NCBI RefSeq assembly: GCF_011761475.1
Contig: NZ_JAASRS010000001.1
Span: 1,116,001-1,180,000 of the forward strand
DNA from: Saccharococcus thermophilus
GTDB lineage: Bacteria; Bacillota; Bacilli; Bacillales; Anoxybacillaceae
DNA: 64,000 nt
Direction: 5' to 3'
The translations under genes and the position numbers were made by a program. This document shows, piece after piece, positions 1 through 8,412 of the stretch. The notes under the pieces are model-generated. The model made no database searches. It was not told the origin of the DNA and worked only from the letters and a program-made list of their open reading frames with translations. Numbering within the stretch: the stretch's first letter is position 1; every line of letters starts with the position of its first letter.

Positions 1-2261
1 TGGATGATGTAATTCTGCCGAATATGCTTTATATGGCAATTTTACGCAGTCCGTACGCACATGCCCGCATTCGTCGAATCGATACGTCAGCTGCATTGGC
101 CGCGCCCGGCGTCAAATTGGTGCTCACAGGTGAAGATCTGGCCAAAATGAACCTTGCATGGATGCCGACTTTGAATGGCGACCAACAGATGGTGTTGGCC
201 GTGGACAAGGTTCTGTTTCAGTACCAAGAAGTCGCCGCCGTCGTTGCGGAGACGCGCGCCCAAGCGGAAGACGCTCTGCAGTTGATCGAAGTCGATTACG
301 AGCCATTGCCGGTTGTGGTGGATCCGTTCAAGGCGCTTGAGCCGGATGCTCCTATCCTCCGTGAAGATCGGGAGAAAAAGTCGAACCACATCTGGCACTG
401 GGAGTCGGGAGATCGAGAAGAAACAGAGAACGTCTTTCGTGATGCACCGGTTGTCGTCAAGCAAGATGTGCGCTTCCAGCGTGTCCATCCTTCGCCGCTT
501 GAGCCGTGTGGATGTGTCGCTGATTACAATACGGTAACAGGTCGGTTGACGTTTTATGTTACTTCCCAAGCGCCTCATGTCCATCGGACCGTGATCGCGA
601 TGTTAAGCGGTATTCCTGAACATCAGATTCGCGTTATTTCGCCTGATATTGGCGGAGGTTTTGGGAACAAAGTTGGTGTCTATCCGGGATACGTCATTGC
701 GATTGCTGCTTCGGTGAAGTTAGGTGTGCCTGTTAAATGGATTGAAACGAGAACAGAAAATATCGCGAGCACTTCGTTCGCGCGCGACTTCCACATGACG
801 TGCGAGATTGCTGCGCGCGAGGATGGCAAAGTGTTGGGATTGCGGGTGAAAACTATCGCCGACCATGGTGCCTTTGACGCGGCGGCTAATCCGACCAAAT
901 TTCCGGCTGGTCTGTTCAACATTGTGACAGGTTCGTATGATTTCAAGGCCGCATTCGTCGAAGTGGATGCCGTTTATACTAACAAGGCTCCTGGTGGTGT
1001 TGCATACCGCTGTTCCTTCCGTGTCACAGAAGCAGCGTACCTGATTGAACGGACAATGGACGTACTGGCGCAAAGGTTGAAGATCGATCCGGCCGAACTG
1101 CGCTTCCGTAATTTCATTCGCAAGGACCAGTTCCCATACAAATCTCCGACCGGATGGGTGTACGACAGCGGAGATTACGAAAAAACGTTGAAACTTGCCT
1201 TAGAACGGATTGGGTATGACGAATTGCGAAAAGAACAGGCAGAGAAACGAGCCCGCGGTGAATTCATGGGTATTGGCATCTCCACTTTTACGGAGATTGT
1301 CGGTGGAGGGCCAAAAAATACATTCGATATTCTCGGAATCAAGATGTTCGACAGCGCGGAGATCCGCATCCATCCAACTGGAAAGGTGATTGCACGGCTC
1401 GGTGTGCGGCACCAAGGCCAAGGGCATGAGACGACATTCGCCCAAATCATCGCCGAAGAGCTCGGATTGAGTGCGGATGATGTGTTGATTGAGGAAGGAG
1501 ATACTGATACCGCCCCTTATGGATTAGGCACGTACGCCAGCCGCTCTACGCCGACGGCGGGTGCTGCTGCAGCGCTCTGCGCGCGCAGAATTCGCGAAAA
1601 GGCACGCAAAATCGCCGCACATCTGCTAGAAGTCGGTGAAGATGACGTTGTATGGGACGGCACCGCCTTTTCCGCAAAAGGTTTGCCGGGGAAATCGGTG
1701 ACGATGAAAGATGTTGCTTTTGCCGCTTACACGGATGTGCCTGAAGGCGTGGAGCCTGGTTTGGAAGCGACTTACTACTACGATCCTCCGAACCTCACTT
1801 TCCCTCACGGGGCTTACATCGCGGTGGTCGATATCGACAAGGGAACGGGAGCTGTCAAAGTGCGGCGGTTCTTGGCTGTTGACGATTGCGGCAATGTGAT
1901 CAATCCGATGATCGTTGAGGGACAGGTACACGGGGGACTCACGGAAGGGTTTGCCATTGCGTTCATGCAAGATATTCCGTACGATTCGAACGGTAACTGT
2001 CTGGCGCCAAACTGGATGGACTATTTAGTCCCGACAGCTCTAGACACACCACATTGGGAAACAGATCGGACGGTGACACCGTCGCCGCATCATCCGATTG
2101 GCGCAAAAGGCGTCGGAGAGTCGCCGAATGTCGGTTCTCCAGCCGCGTTTGTCAATGCGGTGGTGGATGCCCTGTCACCACTTGGCGTAGAGCACATTGA
2201 CATGCCACTTTATCCATGGAAGATATGGGAAATTTTGAGAGAACACGGTATTAATGAATAA
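1..2261 (+). CDS. coxL: Aerobic carbon monoxide dehydrogenase large subunit, form I (5' end outside window)
   Basis: This is the molybdenum-containing catalytic subunit of aerobic CO dehydrogenase, which oxidises CO to CO2 at a Mo-S-Cu site. The frame is open from base 3, reading DDVILPN before the first Met at 24, so the true start is before the window; about 750 codons of a usual 800 or so are visible. The form I active-site motif AYRCSFR lies at 1002-1022, with the copper-ligating Cys codon at 1011 (residue 330 counted from base 24). Form II enzymes carry AYRGAGR instead. The molybdenum-site Glu is in GVGESP (codon at 2118). Mo-binding glycine-rich stretches such as DIGGGFGNK are also present. 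It heads the visible part of a cox operon whose accessory genes follow on the same strand. Confidence 0.95.
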   Translation, partial: DDVILPNMLYMAILRSPYAHARIRRIDTSAALAAPGVKLVLTGEDLAKMNLAWMPTLNGDQQMVLAVDKVLFQYQEVAAVVAETRAQAEDALQLIEVDYEPLPVVVDPFKALEPDAPILREDREKKSNHIWHWESGDREETENVFRDAPVVVKQDVRFQRVHPSPLEPCGCVADYNTVTGRLTFYVTSQAPHVHRTVIAMLSGIPEHQIRVISPDIGGGFGNKVGVYPGYVIAIAASVKLGVPVKWIETRTENIASTSFARDFHMTCEIAAREDGKVLGLRVKTIADHGAFDAAANPTKFPAGLFNIVTGSYDFKAAFVEVDAVYTNKAPGGVAYRCSFRVTEAAYLIERTMDVLAQRLKIDPAELRFRNFIRKDQFPYKSPTGWVYDSGDYEKTLKLALERIGYDELRKEQAEKRARGEFMGIGISTFTEIVGGGPKNTFDILGIKMFDSAEIRIHPTGKVIARLGVRHQGQGHETTFAQIIAEELGLSADDVLIEEGDTDTAPYGLGTYASRSTPTAGAAAALCARRIREKARKIAAHLLEVGEDDVVWDGTAFSAKGLPGKSVTMKDVAFAAYTDVPEGVEPGLEATYYYDPPNLTFPHGAYIAVVDIDKGTGAVKVRRFLAVDDCGNVINPMIVEGQVHGGLTEGFAIAFMQDIPYDSNGNCLAPNWMDYLVPTALDTPHWETDRTVTPSPHHPIGAKGVGESPNVGSPAAFVNAVVDALSPLGVEHIDMPLYPWKIWEILREHGINE

Positions 2262-2297
2262 TTCAGTACTTGGCATGGATCTAAGATTAACATCGAT

Positions 2298-2335
2298 TAA
2301 GGAGGGGAAAGCCCGGTGGCGTTAATGCCGCCGGG
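2298..2335 (+). promoter_or_regulatory. Shine-Dalgarno plus hairpin between coxL and the next gene
   Basis: A strong AAGGAGGGG lies at 2299-2307. It is followed by a GC-rich hairpin, CCCGGTGGC (2312-2320) with GCCGCCGGG (2327-2335), which ends 9 bases before the ATG at 2345. Folding would bring the ribosome site closer to the start codon, or the hairpin could protect an mRNA end at the coxL boundary. There is no T-run, so it is not an intrinsic terminator. Confidence 0.5.
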
Positions 2336-2408
2336 TCATACAAAATGGATCTTGTTTGGGAAACAGCAAAGAGCATGGATGAACGAGTTGAACCGTATGT
2401 CATGGTGA
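2316..2408 (+). other. Possible 30-codon leader ORF overlapping the XdhC-YHS gene
   Basis: A GTG at 2316 stands 8 bases after AAGGAGGGG, an ideal spacing, and opens a 30-codon frame ending in TGA at 2406-2408. It overlaps the start of the XdhC-YHS gene out of frame. The peptide resembles no family known to me. It may be chance, or it may couple translation to the downstream start at 2345, which has no ribosome site of its own. No further support is visible. Confidence 0.2.
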
Positions 2409-3352
2409 CAGTTGTCCGACGTGTGCGGCCAAGTTCGGCGACAGTTGGAGATAAGGCAATTGTGACGGCGGATGGAAAAATGATAGGTTTTGTAGGTGGG
2501 CATTGTACGCGGGAGTTGGTTATCAATCAAGCGCAGGAGTGTCTTCGAACTGGAGAAAAAAGACTTTTGCTTGTAACCCCGCAACCACCGGTCCATGTGG
2601 AGGAAGGAGTTACAGTCCTTCCGATGACTTGTGCATCTGAAGGGACAGTTGAACTTTTTTTAGAACCGAAACATGTTGATCCTTTGTTGATTATTGTGGG
2701 TGATTCCCCGATTGCGCATGCTCTTGAAGAAATGGCACCCCGATTTGCTTTTGTGCCACGTCGGATCTCATTGGAAGAAGTGGAAAACAGCAGCCCGGAA
2801 GAACCGTTGGAGGTATTGCGCAATCAAGTAGCTACTTTCACCAATACAATGGCTTATGGTGTCGTAGCTACGATGGGTTTGTATGATAGTGAAGGTCTGT
2901 TGGCACTAATCCATTGTAAGCTGCGGTATTTGGGGTTGGTCACCAGTCCGAAGCGTTGGGTGACTGTAAGTAGCGGATTGGAAGCGGCTGGGGCGCCAAA
3001 AGAGTTTATTGACTTTATCACGGCTCCCGCGGGGTTAGACATTGGTGCTGTAGGAGCACAAGAGATTGCCCTTAGTATCCTTGCTCAAATCGTGGAACGC
3101 CGTCGCCGGGATTTGAATGTGCAGTGGGAAGGACAACCAAAAGAGGGGATTTCGGAATCAGAAACACTGTCCGCAAACGGCGATCGTATCGCAGTATCTC
3201 CAATAGTGGTGGATCCGGTTTGTGGTATGACTGTAAACTTGGAGAAAACCCAATTCCGACTTGAACTGGATGGCACTACCTACGGCTTCTGCTGCTCTGG
3301 CTGTCGAGACCGTTTTGCTAAAAATCCGGAAGCATTTCTTAGTCACACATGA
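2345..3352 (+). CDS. XdhC/CoxI-type maturation protein fused to a C-terminal YHS metal-binding domain
   Basis: Residues about 1-70 carry the XdhC_CoxI N-terminal domain (MVTVVRRVRPSSATVGDK, GFVGGHCTREL), known from factors that sulfurate the molybdenum cofactor of xanthine dehydrogenase and CO dehydrogenase. A degenerate XdhC C-terminal Rossmann region follows (LLIIVGDSPIAHALEEMAPRF). Residues about 288-333 form a YHS domain with DPVCGMTV, then YGFCCSGCRDRF; this Cys-rich fold binds heavy metals and often sits on copper ATPases. The protein is 335 residues. The fusion is unusual and, beside a Cu-containing CODH, suggests a role in sulfur or copper insertion (inference). The ATG at 2345 is chosen because the protein then begins as XdhC proteins usually do (WETAKSMDERVEPYVM); its ribosome site is distant. 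Confidence 0.85.
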   Translation: MDLVWETAKSMDERVEPYVMVTVVRRVRPSSATVGDKAIVTADGKMIGFVGGHCTRELVINQAQECLRTGEKRLLLVTPQPPVHVEEGVTVLPMTCASEGTVELFLEPKHVDPLLIIVGDSPIAHALEEMAPRFAFVPRRISLEEVENSSPEEPLEVLRNQVATFTNTMAYGVVATMGLYDSEGLLALIHCKLRYLGLVTSPKRWVTVSSGLEAAGAPKEFIDFITAPAGLDIGAVGAQEIALSILAQIVERRRRDLNVQWEGQPKEGISESETLSANGDRIAVSPIVVDPVCGMTVNLEKTQFRLELDGTTYGFCCSGCRDRFAKNPEAFLSHT

Positions 3353-3485
3353 TAAGATAACACATCCGGATTGGTTCGCATGGTGTTGCATTGAAAGGGA
3401 ACTTTTGCTTTTTTCAGGCTGATCAACTGCTAACTGGTGACTGATGTACTAAATTTAAATTTATAACTAAGAGGAGGAAAATTAA
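3353..3485 (+). other. Gap between XdhC-YHS and coxG with a Ter-like decamer
   Basis: No gene is seen. TGTACTAAAT at 3445-3454 equals the core of the B. subtilis Ter B site, but it lies 35 kb from the other Ter-like sites and lacks a convincing A site. The coxG ribosome site AGAGGAGG is at 3470-3477. Confidence 0.3.
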
Positions 3486-3929
3486 ATGTTAAAATATGGA
3501 GGAGAATATACGATTAAGTTACCACGGGAGGAAGTTTGGAAGTTTATTACAGATCCACACAAAGTGGTGCCTTGCGTTCCCGACTTGATTGAATCTAACA
3601 TAGAGGGTGATAATCGTTTTCAAGTTATTGTAAAGGTTGGCATAGGACCTGTTCGTGGTAAGTTCAAACTCGAGTGCGAATTGTCACCTATTGAACCGGG
3701 AGCTGTAATGGCTATGCTGATCAAAGGTGGAGGAATGGGAAGCGGAGTAGAGATGAACGCAGAAGTAAAACTTAGCGACACCGATGATGGTACCCTCTTG
3801 AAATGGGAGTGTGAAGGAGCTATCAGTGGACCGATCGCGAGCCTTGGTGGTCGTTTGATTGATAACCAAGCGAAGAAAATCATACAGCAGGTATTTGAAA
3901 ATCTTGAGAAGGCATTTGCTTCCGTGTAG
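3486..3929 (+). CDS. coxG: CoxG family protein (SRPBCC/START-like fold)
   Basis: A 147-residue protein of the CO dehydrogenase subunit G family. It is not part of the purified enzyme in the best studied organism; it has been linked to membrane attachment of CODH. Family marks are the N-terminal GEYTIKLPREEVWKF, PHKVVPCVPDL, and the long C-terminal helix after GPIASLGGRLIDNQAKKI, with an amphipathic end. The start at 3486 follows AGAGGAGGAAAATTAA. CoxG is usually beside coxD and coxE, as here. No signal peptide or membrane segment is visible. Confidence 0.9.
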   Translation: MLKYGGEYTIKLPREEVWKFITDPHKVVPCVPDLIESNIEGDNRFQVIVKVGIGPVRGKFKLECELSPIEPGAVMAMLIKGGGMGSGVEMNAEVKLSDTDDGTLLKWECEGAISGPIASLGGRLIDNQAKKIIQQVFENLEKAFASV

Positions 3930-3946
3930 AAAGGAAGATTGACTGA

Positions 3947-4807
3947 ATGAACGAACAAGTGCGCAGGCTACAAGAGGAATTGCATCGTTCTCACTATGTG
4001 GTAGAAGAAGGGCTAGCAACCGTAGTGCACTTGGCACAGCGGCTAGCCCGTCCGCTGCTTTTAGAAGGCCCTGCAGGTGTAGGAAAGACGGCATTGGCGA
4101 AAGCGCTTGCTACTGTCCGTTCCGTAAACCTTGTTCGCTTGCAGTGCTATGAAGGATTGGATGCGAGTCAGGCGCTGTACGATTGGGACTACCCAAAACA
4201 GCTGCTAACTGCACGCACTGCCTTTACTGACGGTGTCGTAAAACAAGAGGCACTTTACAGTGAGTCGTTTCTCATTGAACGGCCGCTTTTACGTGCGCTA
4301 CGAGAGAGACCGGCGCCAGTACTGCTGATTGACGAAGTAGATCGCGCCGACGAGGAATTCGAAGCATTACTGTTGGAATTTCTATCAGAATTCCAAATTA
4401 CCATTCCCGAGCTGGGAACCTTTCGCGCTTCTGAACCACCTATAGTTATTTTAACGTCTAATCGCACGCGTGACTTGTCGGACGCCTTGCGTCGCCGTTG
4501 TCTGTACTTTTGGGTCGATTATCCGACATTTGAACAGGAGGCGGCTATCATCTCACTGCATGTGCCGCAGATCGCACCTAAACTTGTGAAACAAATCGTG
4601 TTTAGTGTGCGTCGGCTGCGCAAGTTGTCGCTACTCAAGCCGCCTGGATTAGCAGAATCGATTGATTTTGCACAGGCGCTGACGGAATTGGGCGCACAGG
4701 AGCTGAACGAAGAAGCGATTCGACATACCCTTGGGTGTTTGTTGAAGACGCAGGAAGACATGGACTTTCTAAGGGAGAGGGGATTCGATCTGCTATGGAC
4801 CACATGA
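3947..4807 (+). CDS. coxD: CoxD, MoxR-type AAA+ ATPase for CODH maturation
   Basis: A 286-residue AAA+ ATPase. Walker A GPAGVGKT is at residues 41-48, Walker B LLIDEVDRADEE near residue 125, sensor 1 in VILTSNRTRDL and an arginine-finger region in DALRRRC. In Oligotropha CoxD is a chaperone-like ATPase needed to build the Mo-Cu cluster, working with a VWA partner. The start follows AAAGGAAG 17 bases after coxG. The gene overlaps coxE by 13 bases (ATG at 4795, stop at 4805-4807), which suggests coupled translation and fits the known CoxD-CoxE pairing. Confidence 0.92.
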   Translation: MNEQVRRLQEELHRSHYVVEEGLATVVHLAQRLARPLLLEGPAGVGKTALAKALATVRSVNLVRLQCYEGLDASQALYDWDYPKQLLTARTAFTDGVVKQEALYSESFLIERPLLRALRERPAPVLLIDEVDRADEEFEALLLEFLSEFQITIPELGTFRASEPPIVILTSNRTRDLSDALRRRCLYFWVDYPTFEQEAAIISLHVPQIAPKLVKQIVFSVRRLRKLSLLKPPGLAESIDFAQALTELGAQELNEEAIRHTLGCLLKTQEDMDFLRERGFDLLWTT

Positions 4808-5919
4808 CGGCTGGTGAGATAGGCCGCTTGACAGGCAGCATCGTGAGGCAGGTGACCGATTTTGCGCCTTGGCTGCGAAATCGCGGATTTCGTGCAGGAG
4901 TTCCCGAAACACTGACAGCACTTGCTGCCCTGGCTGAATTGAACCTTTCCTCCATTGATGAGGTTTGCAACGCCTTTCGCTCCATCTATGCACGAACACC
5001 AGCGGAATGGGGCATCTTTCCAACTTTGTTTGAGCAATATTTTGGTATACGGGAAGCACGTTTGGAGGAGAAACGCCGCCTGCAACCAGATGATTTGATG
5101 GGCGGAACCGGCGCCGGTGAAAAGGCGGAGCGCCCACCGCTAGAAATTACACAGGGGGTTCTCGCCGGTTATCATCCAAACGATGGAGAGCGTTTTGCTT
5201 TGCGGGCGGACGGACAAATTTTGAAGGATGTTGTTAAGCTGACCCAGTTGGCAGTGCGTACGATGGATGCACCTCGCGGCCGCAAGTGGCAGTCACGAGG
5301 CAGAGAGAAAATTGACCTACGTCAAACTATAAGGAGTGCATTGCGCCATTCAGGAGAACCGTTTGAACTCAAAATGCGCCAACGCAGTCCCGACAAGCCG
5401 CGAATTGTCCTAGTTATGGACATTTCCGGATCGATGAAACCGTATGCGCCTTTTATTACTTCTCTCGCCTGGTCATTTACGCGGGTGCGTGCACGCACGC
5501 AAATCTTTCTCTTTTCCACACGCCTGTTGCGGGTAACGTCGCTTATTGCGCGAAAAGGAGTGACAGGTATTCCCTATAGCGATTTACCGGGACTGCGGGG
5601 TGGGACCCAAATTGGCGGCGCGTTGGCACAATTGCTTCGCCGTTACTCTAGTCTTTTGCAACGGCATACGTGTGTCATTATCATATCGGATGGATTTGAT
5701 GCCGGTCATCCGGAACAAATGCATACTTCCATGCGCGACTTGGCTGCTCGCGTTGGACGGGTGGTGTGGATAAATCCGCTACTTGGCGAACCTGGCTATG
5801 AACCAACTTCGGTGGGGATGTCAATAGCATTGCCTTACATTGATGCATTCGTCGATGTTCATGATGTAACAACTTGGAAAAAGGCAGTACATAGCGGGGT
5901 GCTGCGAGCAGCACCCTAA
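4795..5919 (+). CDS. coxE: CoxE, von Willebrand factor A domain protein
   Basis: A 374-residue CoxE-type protein. The C-terminal half is a VWA domain with a complete MIDAS start, DISGSMKP (Asp209), and later GGTQIGGAL and IISDGFD. The N-terminal half is helical (LTGSIVRQVTDFAPWLR). CoxE works with the CoxD ATPase in metal-cluster assembly. The start at 4795 is preferred because AAGGGAGAGGGG precedes it; the frame is open further upstream to a GTG at 4735 and a second ATG lies at 4804. The product is soluble by composition. Confidence 0.9.
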   Translation: MDHMTAGEIGRLTGSIVRQVTDFAPWLRNRGFRAGVPETLTALAALAELNLSSIDEVCNAFRSIYARTPAEWGIFPTLFEQYFGIREARLEEKRRLQPDDLMGGTGAGEKAERPPLEITQGVLAGYHPNDGERFALRADGQILKDVVKLTQLAVRTMDAPRGRKWQSRGREKIDLRQTIRSALRHSGEPFELKMRQRSPDKPRIVLVMDISGSMKPYAPFITSLAWSFTRVRARTQIFLFSTRLLRVTSLIARKGVTGIPYSDLPGLRGGTQIGGALAQLLRRYSSLLQRHTCVIIISDGFDAGHPEQMHTSMRDLAARVGRVVWINPLLGEPGYEPTSVGMSIALPYIDAFVDVHDVTTWKKAVHSGVLRAAP

Positions 5920-5957
5920 ACCACCAATTGTAAATTTAGAATAAGGAGGTGAAAAAG

Positions 5958-6731
5958 TTGGAATCAGCTCAATATATAGACAAAACTATCTTAATGCTTA
6001 CATTTTCCTTTCTTATCGTATATTTATTAATGCTTGTTAAGGTTGGTCAATTCAATAGAATGATAGTAAAAAAAATAATATGCTTTATATTGGGACTTGT
6101 TTTGATTAATCTTTGTTTTGGAAGTGCCTTAAACTTCTATAGCCATCTTTTATTTAGTGTACATATGTTCCAAATGAGCCTTCTTTGCTTTTTTATTCCT
6201 GTGCTTATCCTTTCCGGGTTGCCCGAAATTAAGGAGCATTCACGATTTCGTTTATTTGCTAAGCTCCGTAGCAGCAAGAATTTCCATCATGCTATATTAG
6301 GCCTCTTTGCTTTTATGTTCTCCTTTTACCATTTTCCAGTTGTATTTAACACTGTCATGAGCCATAAAACCTTGCATGATTTTTCAAAAGGTTTCTTAAT
6401 GGCACTATCTTTTCTTGTATGGTGGCCGGTGACGGCATCTTCTTACGGTGAGAAGCCAAATAAACTAAAGCGCAATTATATTTATAAAATGCTGATATTG
6501 TTGATGCCGGCCTGTTTATTTCCTATTATTGCCAATACAGGATTATATAAAGTTTATAGTGATCCATTTTTTTTAAGAGAAACATTACATGTATGTGTTT
6601 CGCCGGGTATTGACGTGAAACAATATTTTATAAAGTTTAATTTTTTATCAACCATTGGTGATCAGAGATTAGGTGGTACGATTATGATTATTTCGCATAA
6701 GTTAGCTTCTTACTGGTTGTTGAGAGAATAA
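5958..6731 (+). CDS. CtaG-like integral membrane protein in the cox cluster
   Basis: A 257-residue hydrophobic protein with about six or seven membrane segments. It resembles the Bacillus caa3-oxidase assembly family CtaG: HLLFSVHMFQMSLL, FYHFPVVFNTVM, and the C-terminal GDQRLGGTIMIISHK. Family members assist heme-copper oxidase assembly and have conserved His and Met residues that could bind copper. Here the gene lies within the CODH maturation genes, so copper supply to the Mo-Cu site is a plausible role (inference). The TTG at 5958 is 7 bases after AAGGAGG (5943-5949); the GTG at 5949 overlaps that ribosome site and is unlikely. The base composition is more AT-rich than in its neighbours. 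Confidence 0.75.
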   Translation: MESAQYIDKTILMLTFSFLIVYLLMLVKVGQFNRMIVKKIICFILGLVLINLCFGSALNFYSHLLFSVHMFQMSLLCFFIPVLILSGLPEIKEHSRFRLFAKLRSSKNFHHAILGLFAFMFSFYHFPVVFNTVMSHKTLHDFSKGFLMALSFLVWWPVTASSYGEKPNKLKRNYIYKMLILLMPACLFPIIANTGLYKVYSDPFFLRETLHVCVSPGIDVKQYFIKFNFLSTIGDQRLGGTIMIISHKLASYWLLRE

Positions 6732-7029
6732 AGTTTAATGAGTTAGCCTTGGTGTAATAAACAAACAAATCGGCTCTTAACTCGGCACTGAGTGGAAGTA
6801 TGTTTCATAGTATTACATAAGGACTCTTATTCGAGGCAGGTGTATTGATTGATATGATAAATTTTAAGTAACCGCTTCCATTATCGTCCTGTTTCTGCGG
6901 CTCTTCTTTCTGTCAGTAGTGAAGTGAGCTCATCTTCTATAGAGCATCAGAACCACACCATGAAAAAAACAGCACATGCTAATTTTTAATTTTAAGCTGG
7001 CATCTAAATAAAGAAGGAGAGGATAAGTT
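6732..7029 (+). other. Gap of about 300 bases between the CtaG-like gene and xdhC
   Basis: I see no gene, clear terminator or promoter. AAGAAGGAGAGG just before 7030 is the ribosome site of the next gene. The change in spacing from tight overlap to a long gap suggests a separate transcription unit may begin here. Confidence 0.5.
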
Positions 7030-8079
7030 GTGTCACGTATCGATGAAGCGCGTGATGTGTTTGCCCACATTGAACAAGCTTGGTCAAAAGGGGAAAAAAC
7101 CGCTTTATTGACGATTACCCAGGTACAAGGATCCGCATACCGCCTTCCTGGTTCTAAAATGATGATGACGGAAAAAGGCAATATGTTTGGTACACTCAGC
7201 GGAGGCTGCCTCGAATCGGACCTTTATGGATGGGCGGAAAAAGCAATAGAAGAAGGCGAACCCCGACTCGTAAATTATGACCTCAGTGAAAACGAAATAT
7301 GGTCTCTTGGAATTGGTTGCAAAGGAACGATGGAAGTCGCTATCTTTCCTATTCATTCCGACGATCCTTTCTGGCGATCAGTGCGGGAAGCTGTCGCCCA
7401 AGATCGTGCCATCTCACTGGCTATTGAATTGCCAACAGGGGTTCGTGTCGTATTTGACGAGACAAATCCCATCGCCGGCGATATTGACATGCTGCCAGAA
7501 GCTGTCGCGCGTCAGTTGATAAGTCGTGTCGAAAATCGTACGAGAGCGGAGATAGCGATAGTCGATAATCGCCGTTTTTACATTGACACGATGCGGCCAA
7601 ACGAACATTTGATCATCTGCGGCGCAGGTCACGATGCCGTACCAGTGGCGGAGCTCGCTGCTAAATGCGGATTCCGTGTAACCGTGCTCGATCCACGCAA
7701 AGAATTTAATGGAGCCAAACGCTTTCCTATGGCTAACCACTTGGTAGTTGAACCCGACCAAGTTGATCCAGCACAACTGGAGGGGAACTGGTGGCTGATT
7801 ATGAACCACTTGCAAATGCGAGATGAAGCTGCGCTGCGTCTGGCACTGCAGGCAAAACCAAAATTTATAGGTATACTTGGTCCTTTGTCGCGTACTCGGG
7901 AGATGTTTCAGAATATCGGCGCCGACATGAACAGCGCACCGATTCATGCACCAGTTGGATTGGATGTTGGGGCAGAAACGATCGAAGAAGTGGCTGTTTC
8001 TATCGTGTCCGAATTACTCGCAGTGCGATCCGCCCGTCCGGGACAGCCATTGCACGGTAGAGAAAAAATTCACGTTTGA
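7030..8079 (+). CDS. XdhC family molybdoenzyme maturation factor (CoxF/CoxI-like)
   Basis: A full-length 349-residue XdhC protein. The N-terminal domain has QGSAYRLPGSKMMM and GTLSGGCLESDL. The C-terminal Rossmann-type domain begins with LIICGAGHDAVPVAELA and continues to VTVLDPRKEF. Such proteins bind molybdenum cofactor and promote insertion of its terminal sulfur in xanthine or CO dehydrogenase. It is the second XdhC-type gene of the cluster and, unlike the first, has an intact nucleotide-fold half and no YHS domain. The GTG at 7030 follows AAGGAGAGG at 7014-7022. Confidence 0.88.
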   Translation: MSRIDEARDVFAHIEQAWSKGEKTALLTITQVQGSAYRLPGSKMMMTEKGNMFGTLSGGCLESDLYGWAEKAIEEGEPRLVNYDLSENEIWSLGIGCKGTMEVAIFPIHSDDPFWRSVREAVAQDRAISLAIELPTGVRVVFDETNPIAGDIDMLPEAVARQLISRVENRTRAEIAIVDNRRFYIDTMRPNEHLIICGAGHDAVPVAELAAKCGFRVTVLDPRKEFNGAKRFPMANHLVVEPDQVDPAQLEGNWWLIMNHLQMRDEAALRLALQAKPKFIGILGPLSRTREMFQNIGADMNSAPIHAPVGLDVGAETIEEVAVSIVSELLAVRSARPGQPLHGREKIHV

Positions 8080-8085
8080 CGGCTA

Positions 8086-8110
8086 AGGGCGCTTCTGCTT
8101 GCAGCGCCCT
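8086..8110 (+). terminator. GC-rich hairpin after xdhC
   Basis: AGGGCGCT (8086-8093) pairs with AGCGCCCT (8103-8110). Only a weak pyrimidine-rich tail follows, so termination may be partial. Confidence 0.5.
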
Positions 8111-8412
8111 AATGCCTTCTTTCAAAATGTTATATCTTGAATATCGGCAAAATGATATTGACAGATCTTTCAAGGTTATCCCATCACCATTTTTTCTATG
8201 AAGCGAACTCATCAACACCTCAGGCGGCAGACAAATCGATCTGGAAGTATACATACGCTCCTAATGGATGGCATCAATTTATTCGAAAGGGCGGATCCGC
8301 ATGTCCTTTCGGGAAGGAATGTTGGATTTTGCCATGTTTATTGCATTCGTAGAGCCGATTCATTTTTAATTGTTGTTTTATGAAAAGCTATTTTAATAGG
8401 TGGGAAAAGTGT
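8111..8412 (+). other. Gap between xdhC and the MocA-like gene
   Basis: No recognisable gene is present. TTGACA at 8157-8162 is a possible -35 element but has no convincing -10. Short open frames here match nothing known to me. Confidence 0.4.

Noticed and set aside
5280-5520. Minus-strand open frames within coxE, parC and other genes
   Set aside because: They shadow genuine genes with intact domains and have no ribosome sites.
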